Of a stretch of 64,000 nt of DNA, positions 60,286 through 64,000 are shown piece after piece. The notes under the pieces were generated by a model. The model was not told the DNA's origin. It worked only from the letters and a program-made list of their open reading frames with translations, and ran no database searches. The first letter of the stretch is position 1. Each line of letters begins with the position of its first letter. Source of the stretch: JBHFEI01 sp041928815 (GTDB lineage: Bacteria > Pseudomonadota > Alphaproteobacteria > Rhizobiales > Rhizobiaceae); the NCBI RefSeq assembly GCF_041928815.1, contig NZ_JBHFEI010000005.1, positions 248,001 to 312,000 on the forward strand, written 5' to 3'. The position numbers and the translations under genes were made by a program.

Positions 60286-61599
60286 TCAGAGCGGCATCGT
60301 CGTGTAGTCGGCGGTCACCTCGTAAAGGCCGTCCTCGATCGCCGTCCTGTGGACCACGTCGAGCCGGCCGTCGACGACCTTGGAAATGTACTGGTGGCCG
60401 TAGCACTGGTGGTTCCGGCCGTTGAAGAGCTTGTCGCCTTGGGGATGCGCCCGTCCCTCGTCGAAGCGGGTCAGCGATTCCATCGCCTCGACGAAGCCCT
60501 GCTTGTCCTTCGCCGTCTGGCCGGAATAGCCGCTGAGCTCCATCGCCTGCTTGATGACGAACAGCGTCTCCCAGCAGCCGAACATGTGGGCATAGGTGGA
60601 GATGTCCTTCGGATCCGCCGTGCTCGCGCCGTTGTCGTCGACGCCGATGGCGGCGCGGTAGAATTTGTCGTGCTCGGTCTGGTCCTTCTGGGCGTAGCGC
60701 GGCATGCCCTCCCAGAAATAGGTGCCTTCGAGGAATTCGAGCTGGGGGGTGACGAGGTCGACCGCCTCGAGACTGTCGATGAAGCCGAAGATCTGCGGCC
60801 GGTTGGCGCCGTAGAACTGGCCGAGTTCCTGCACGAAGGTCAGCACCGCCGGCCCGACCATGACGTGGTAGAGCACCTCGGTCTCCGCCGGGATCTGCGG
60901 GAAATAGCGGGTGAAGGAGGATTCCGTCGGCGGGATGGCGATCAGCGCCAGCACCTCGCCGCCCTGGGCCTTGATGGCTTCAGAGAAATAGTCGCGATGG
61001 TCATGGCCGAAGGCGTAGTCCGGGAAGATCATCGTGACCTTCTTGCCGAGAGTGCCGGCGATCCACGGCGCCATCGACATGACCTGCGAGCGCACGTCGG
61101 TGATGCCCGGCTGGAAGCAGTAGCGGTTGAGCGCGCCGGAGGCGACGTGATAGCCCTCGGATACGACGACATAGGGCATCTTCAGTTCGCCCGCGCGCGG
61201 CGCCGAGCCGGTGACGACGTGGGAAAAGAGCGTGCCGTAGGTCACGTCGACCTTGTGCTGGGTGGCGAATTTCTCCACCACCTCGGCGCCGCGCCGGGGG
61301 TCCGTGCCGTCGTCCTCGACGACGATCTCGACCGGACGGCCGTTGATGCCGCCTTCCTCGTTGATGCGCTTCACCGCCGCCGCCGTCACGCGGTCGTACC
61401 AGCGGCCATAGGAGGCGCCGATGCCGGTGCGGTGCAGCTGCAGGCCGATGCGGATCGGCGCGGAGGTCTGCGCCTGGCTGTAGCGGACGAAGCCGGGAGC
61501 CGCGCCGGCAACAAGCCCCGCGCCCGCCGCAGCCCCCATGCCGATGAGCGTCGAACGCCGCGTCAGGCCCCTTGCCGGGGTGATGATCCGTGTCGTCAT
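60286..61599 (-). CDS. Tat-exported HAAT-family ABC transporter binding protein
   Basis: 437-residue type 1 periplasmic-fold binding protein of the Leu/amide (LivK/AmiC/UrtA-like) class. A Tat-like signal 'LTRRSTLIGMGAAAGAGLVAG' opens the protein, followed by 'IRIGLQLHRTGIGASYGRWY' and 'INGRPVEIVVEDDGTDPRRG', the first strands of the ligand lobe. Other family segments are 'VVTGSAPRAGELKMPYVVVS' and 'VTMIFPDYAFGHDHRDYFSEA'. Length exceeds the simplest LivK proteins. It heads the operon with livH, livM, livG and livF and is likely controlled by the convergent MarR gene. Confidence 0.93.
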   Translation of the reverse strand: MTTRIITPARGLTRRSTLIGMGAAAGAGLVAGAAPGFVRYSQAQTSAPIRIGLQLHRTGIGASYGRWYDRVTAAAVKRINEEGGINGRPVEIVVEDDGTDPRRGAEVVEKFATQHKVDVTYGTLFSHVVTGSAPRAGELKMPYVVVSEGYHVASGALNRYCFQPGITDVRSQVMSMAPWIAGTLGKKVTMIFPDYAFGHDHRDYFSEAIKAQGGEVLALIAIPPTESSFTRYFPQIPAETEVLYHVMVGPAVLTFVQELGQFYGANRPQIFGFIDSLEAVDLVTPQLEFLEGTYFWEGMPRYAQKDQTEHDKFYRAAIGVDDNGASTADPKDISTYAHMFGCWETLFVIKQAMELSGYSGQTAKDKQGFVEAMESLTRFDEGRAHPQGDKLFNGRNHQCYGHQYISKVVDGRLDVVHRTAIEDGLYEVTADYTTMPL

Positions 61600-62099
61600 G
61601 TTTTTTCCTTCCCTGCACAGGACGTGCCGCGGCTCATCCGCCGGAACGCATTCGTTCGTCTGCGAACGAAGCAAAATCAATCGCTTCGCAGCCGGCTTTC
61701 CGCCGGCCCTTCTCCTGCCACAGGCGTCATCGAAGCGCCAGAGCGGCCGGGAATCGAGGCAGGAAGGGTGGCAAGGCGCAAATTTGCTGCCACGCAAACG
61801 AATTTCGCCGCGATGCATCAAAGACGGCCGGCCTGCCGACGGCGGCCGGCCGCAGAGGTGGCTCTTGCGGAAGGACGGCTTTTGCGGCCATCTGCCGGCC
61901 TTTGCCGGCGCGCGATCGCACCGGCGCCGCGATGACGGGCGCATCCGGCGCCGGGGAACACGACCGGATGCGCGCATTCGTGCGCAAACCAAAGCGCTGG
62001 GGAAAGCGGGTGGCAGCCATGACGGGACGCAGGACGATTTTTTTTGCCGCCGCCGTCTTTTCCCGCGAACGGACGGACAAGGTCCGCCGTCCGGGGCCG
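61600..62099. other. 500-base intergenic region
   Basis: Divergent region between the HAAT operon (-) and the membrane protein gene (+). It holds the inverted repeat at 61651-61670. Open frames here lack the third-position bias seen in genes; a frame contiguous with the membrane protein runs back to 61590 but looks non-coding before about 62019. Confidence 0.5.
61651..61670. promoter_or_regulatory. candidate operator of the HAAT operon
   Basis: TTCGTTCGTCTGCGAACGAA: perfect 8-bp arms with a 4-base TCTG centre, about 52 bases upstream of the binding-protein start codon. Length and symmetry suit a MarR-family dimer, and a MarR gene closes the same operon. No second copy was found near marR itself. 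Confidence 0.5.
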
Positions 62100-63500
62100 A
62101 TGATGGCGCTTGCGGCCGCGCTCGCCGCGATCCTGCTGCCGCCGCAGGCGGCCTCGGCCCATGTCAGCGAACGCGGGCTCGTCATGCTGCTGCCGACCGG
62201 TTTCACCACCGCCGGAGCAGCGCTCGCCGTCGCCGCCTCCTTCCTGGTGCTGATGCTCGCGCCGGCAACGCTTTTCGAGCGCCTCCGCCGGTGGCGGCTC
62301 GTCCTCGTGCCGTTCAGGCCGCCGTCGCGCGCCTTCGCCAGCGCCGCGAGCCTCGCCGTCCTTGTCACCCTCGTAACGGTCGGCGCCGTCGGCCCGACCG
62401 ATCCGGGCAGGAACCTGCTGCCGCTGACGCTGTGGTCGATCGTCTGGGTGGGGCTGACGCTGCTGCAGGCACTGACCGGCAACCTCTGGCCCTGGCTCAA
62501 CCCGTGGACCGGCGCCTTCGCGCTGCTGCGCCGCGCGACGGGACGGCCGATCGGCAGAAAGGCGCGCCTTCCCCTCCCCCGGCGGCTGCGCTACGTGCCG
62601 GCGACCGGTTTCTTCCTCGCCTTCGCCTGGTATGAACTGGTGTCGCTGTCGCCGCAGGATCCGCGCGGGCTGGCGCTGGCCGTCTCGCTCTGGTGGCTCG
62701 TCCATGCCGGCGGCATCGCCATCTTCGGCGAGGCGGCCTGGATGCGCTTCGCCGAACCCTTCTCGATCCTTTACCGGCTGATCGGCATGCTGTCGCCGCT
62801 GGCGGTGGTGCGGTGCCGGCGAAGGCCGAGGCTCGCCCTCGTGATGCCGGGACGCCACTGCCTCTCCGCACCGCCCCTGCCGCCCGGCGGCACGCTCTTC
62901 CTCCTCGTCACGCTGTCGAGCGTCACCTTCGACGGGTTTTCCGCGACCTTCGCCTGGCTCGGCCGGCTCGGCATCAATCCGCTGGAGTTTCCCGGCCGCA
63001 GCGCGGTCGTGGAGGCCAACACGATCGGCCTTCTCGCGGCGGCGGCGCTGCTCCCGGCCGTCTTCCTCGCCGCCGTCCGCCTCGGATCAGCCCTCGCCGG
63101 AGGGCGTGAACTGCCCGCCGGCGCGCTGGTCTATTCGATCGTGCCGATCTCGATCGCCTTCCATGCGGCCCACTACCTGCCGGTTCTGCTCGTCAACGGC
63201 CAGTTCTTCCTTGCGGCCCTTTCGGATCCGCTCGGCACCGGCGCCGACCTGTTCGGCACCGCCGGGATCCACGTCTCCGATTCCTTCATGACCCATCTCG
63301 ACGGCGCGCGCCGGCTCTGGACGGCGCAGACGGCGATCATCGCCGCCGGCCATGTCGTCGGCGTCGTGCTTGCCCACGGGCTGGCGCTCCGGACCCTGAA
63401 GACGGCGACGGCCGCGAGCCGGAGCCAGCTCCCGCTCGCGGCCGTCATGGTGTTCTACACCGTGTTCGGCCTCTGGCTGCTGTCGACGCCGGTCGCGTGA
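62100..63500 (+). CDS. polytopic membrane protein, unknown function
   Basis: 466 residues with a cleavable signal ('MMALAAALAAILLPPQAASA') followed by 'HVSERGLVMLLPTGFTTAG' and about ten hydrophobic segments. Some database proteins of this kind are named fenitrothion hydrolase, as I recall, but the resemblance is only from memory. His residues ('FHAAHYLP', 'HVVGVVLAHG') inside later helices might bind metal or haem. ATG 62100 starts exactly at the signal peptide; ATG 62019 would add 27 basic residues. No neighbour suggests a role. Confidence 0.6.
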   Translation: MMALAAALAAILLPPQAASAHVSERGLVMLLPTGFTTAGAALAVAASFLVLMLAPATLFERLRRWRLVLVPFRPPSRAFASAASLAVLVTLVTVGAVGPTDPGRNLLPLTLWSIVWVGLTLLQALTGNLWPWLNPWTGAFALLRRATGRPIGRKARLPLPRRLRYVPATGFFLAFAWYELVSLSPQDPRGLALAVSLWWLVHAGGIAIFGEAAWMRFAEPFSILYRLIGMLSPLAVVRCRRRPRLALVMPGRHCLSAPPLPPGGTLFLLVTLSSVTFDGFSATFAWLGRLGINPLEFPGRSAVVEANTIGLLAAAALLPAVFLAAVRLGSALAGGRELPAGALVYSIVPISIAFHAAHYLPVLLVNGQFFLAALSDPLGTGADLFGTAGIHVSDSFMTHLDGARRLWTAQTAIIAAGHVVGVVLAHGLALRTLKTATAASRSQLPLAAVMVFYTVFGLWLLSTPVA

Positions 63501-63518
63501 CCGGCGCCGGCGGGCCGG

Positions 63519-64000
63519 TCAGTCGATGTCGAAGGAGACGCCCTGGGCGAGCGGCAATGCCTTCGAATAGTTGATCGTGTTGGTGGCGCGGCGCATATAG
63601 GCGCGCCAGGCGTCGGAGCCGGATTCGCGGCCGCCGCCGGTCTCCTTCTCCCCGCCGAAGGCGCCGCCGATTTCCGCGCCCGAGGTGCCGATATTGACAT
63701 TGGCGATGCCGCAGTCGGAGCCCGCCACCGAGAGGAAGGTCTCGGCCTCGCGCATGTCGAGGGTGAAGATCGACGAGGACAGGCCGGCGGAGACGGCGTT
63801 GTGGTCGGCGAGCGCCGCATCGAAGTCGCTGTATGCCATCACGTAGAGGATCGGCGCGAAGGTCTCCTCCAGCACCGGCCCCGCCTGTGCCGGCATCTCG
63901 ACCAGCGCGGGACGGGCGTAATAGGCGTCCGCCGACCCCGCATCGACGCGCTCGCCGCCGGTGACCGTGCCGCCCTGAGCCTTCGCCTCGGAGAGCGCCT
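63519..64000 (-). CDS. aldehyde dehydrogenase, ALDH7/aminoadipate-semialdehyde type (C-terminal part)
   Basis: The last ~160 residues of an NAD-dependent aldehyde dehydrogenase whose N-terminal part lies beyond 64000. The frame is open through the window edge. 'YYARPALVEMPAQAGPVLEETFAPILYVM' (in pieces), 'DCGIANVNIGTSGAEIGGAFGGEKETGGGRESGSD' region and 'MRRATNTINYSKALPLAQG' are diagnostic for ALDH7 (antiquitin) family enzymes, which oxidise alpha-aminoadipic semialdehyde in lysine catabolism. It is convergent with the upstream membrane protein gene. Confidence 0.9.
   Translation of the reverse strand, partial: ALSEAKAQGGTVTGGERVDAGSADAYYARPALVEMPAQAGPVLEETFAPILYVMAYSDFDAALADHNAVSAGLSSSIFTLDMREAETFLSVAGSDCGIANVNIGTSGAEIGGAFGGEKETGGGRESGSDAWRAYMRRATNTINYSKALPLAQGVSFDID

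Overview
This is about 64 kb of high-GC chromosome from an alphaproteobacterium, almost certainly a member of the Rhizobiales (Rhizobium/Ensifer/Shinella-like). Supporting signs are polyhydroxybutyrate genes (phaR, a Cys-nucleophile phaZ), an imuA-imuB-dnaE2 mutagenesis cassette behind a GAAC-N7-GAAC LexA box, the conserved run rsfS-rlmH-envC-type-ctpA-polysaccharide deacetylase-rppH, and short palindromic intergenic repeats. I saw no rRNA, tRNA, CRISPR array, insertion sequence or prophage.

Left part (1-43.4 kb), mostly core genome. The end of phaR is followed by a leuD-DUF2798-RidA operon, a CoA ester lyase, and the SOS cassette (3.7-9.5 kb), which is closed by a 12-bp-stem bidirectional terminator. 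Next come bacterioferritin with its ferredoxin, a CoA-transferase, exonuclease III, a CenR-like response regulator, an L,D-transpeptidase, leuC preceded by a probably leaderless 38-codon gene, phaZ, a GST and rppH. The cell-envelope run (deacetylase, CtpA, EnvC-like, RlmH, RsfS) follows, then ubiG, a nitrilase, grxC, comF, a methyltransferase, an orphan Flp pilin, mutT, a GNAT gene, argJ, a parvulin isomerase, secA, a flippase/FemAB-like pair, and an acyl-CoA synthetase overlapping an orphan MASE1-PAS histidine kinase.

Right part (43.6-55.8 kb), accessory catabolic locus. A polar amino-acid-type ABC transporter, a DUF1989 protein, an arginase-family ureohydrolase, a GntR/FCD regulator and a VOC protein form one operon. 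Beside it are the three subunits of ATP-dependent 5-oxoprolinase (PxpA, PxpB and PxpC on three separate transcription units), two different 2-hydroxyacid dehydrogenases, a D-amino-acid transaminase and an M20 N-carbamoyl-amino-acid hydrolase. All three promoter regions of the locus carry the palindrome GGTATACC, and two share the identical 14-mer TCGGTATACCAGAT. This points to a single regulon, probably controlled by the embedded GntR protein. The enzymes would suit stepwise opening and breakdown of a cyclic ureide, lactam or guanidino-amino acid, possibly of D configuration. The real substrate cannot be read from sequence. This is the best candidate in the window for an undescribed system.

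Right end (56.3-64 kb). A MarR regulator converges on a complete branched-chain/amide-type (HAAT) ABC transporter with a Tat-exported binding protein. A perfect 8+8 bp inverted repeat lies in that operon's promoter region. A membrane protein of unknown function and the C-terminal part of an ALDH7-type aldehyde dehydrogenase end the window.
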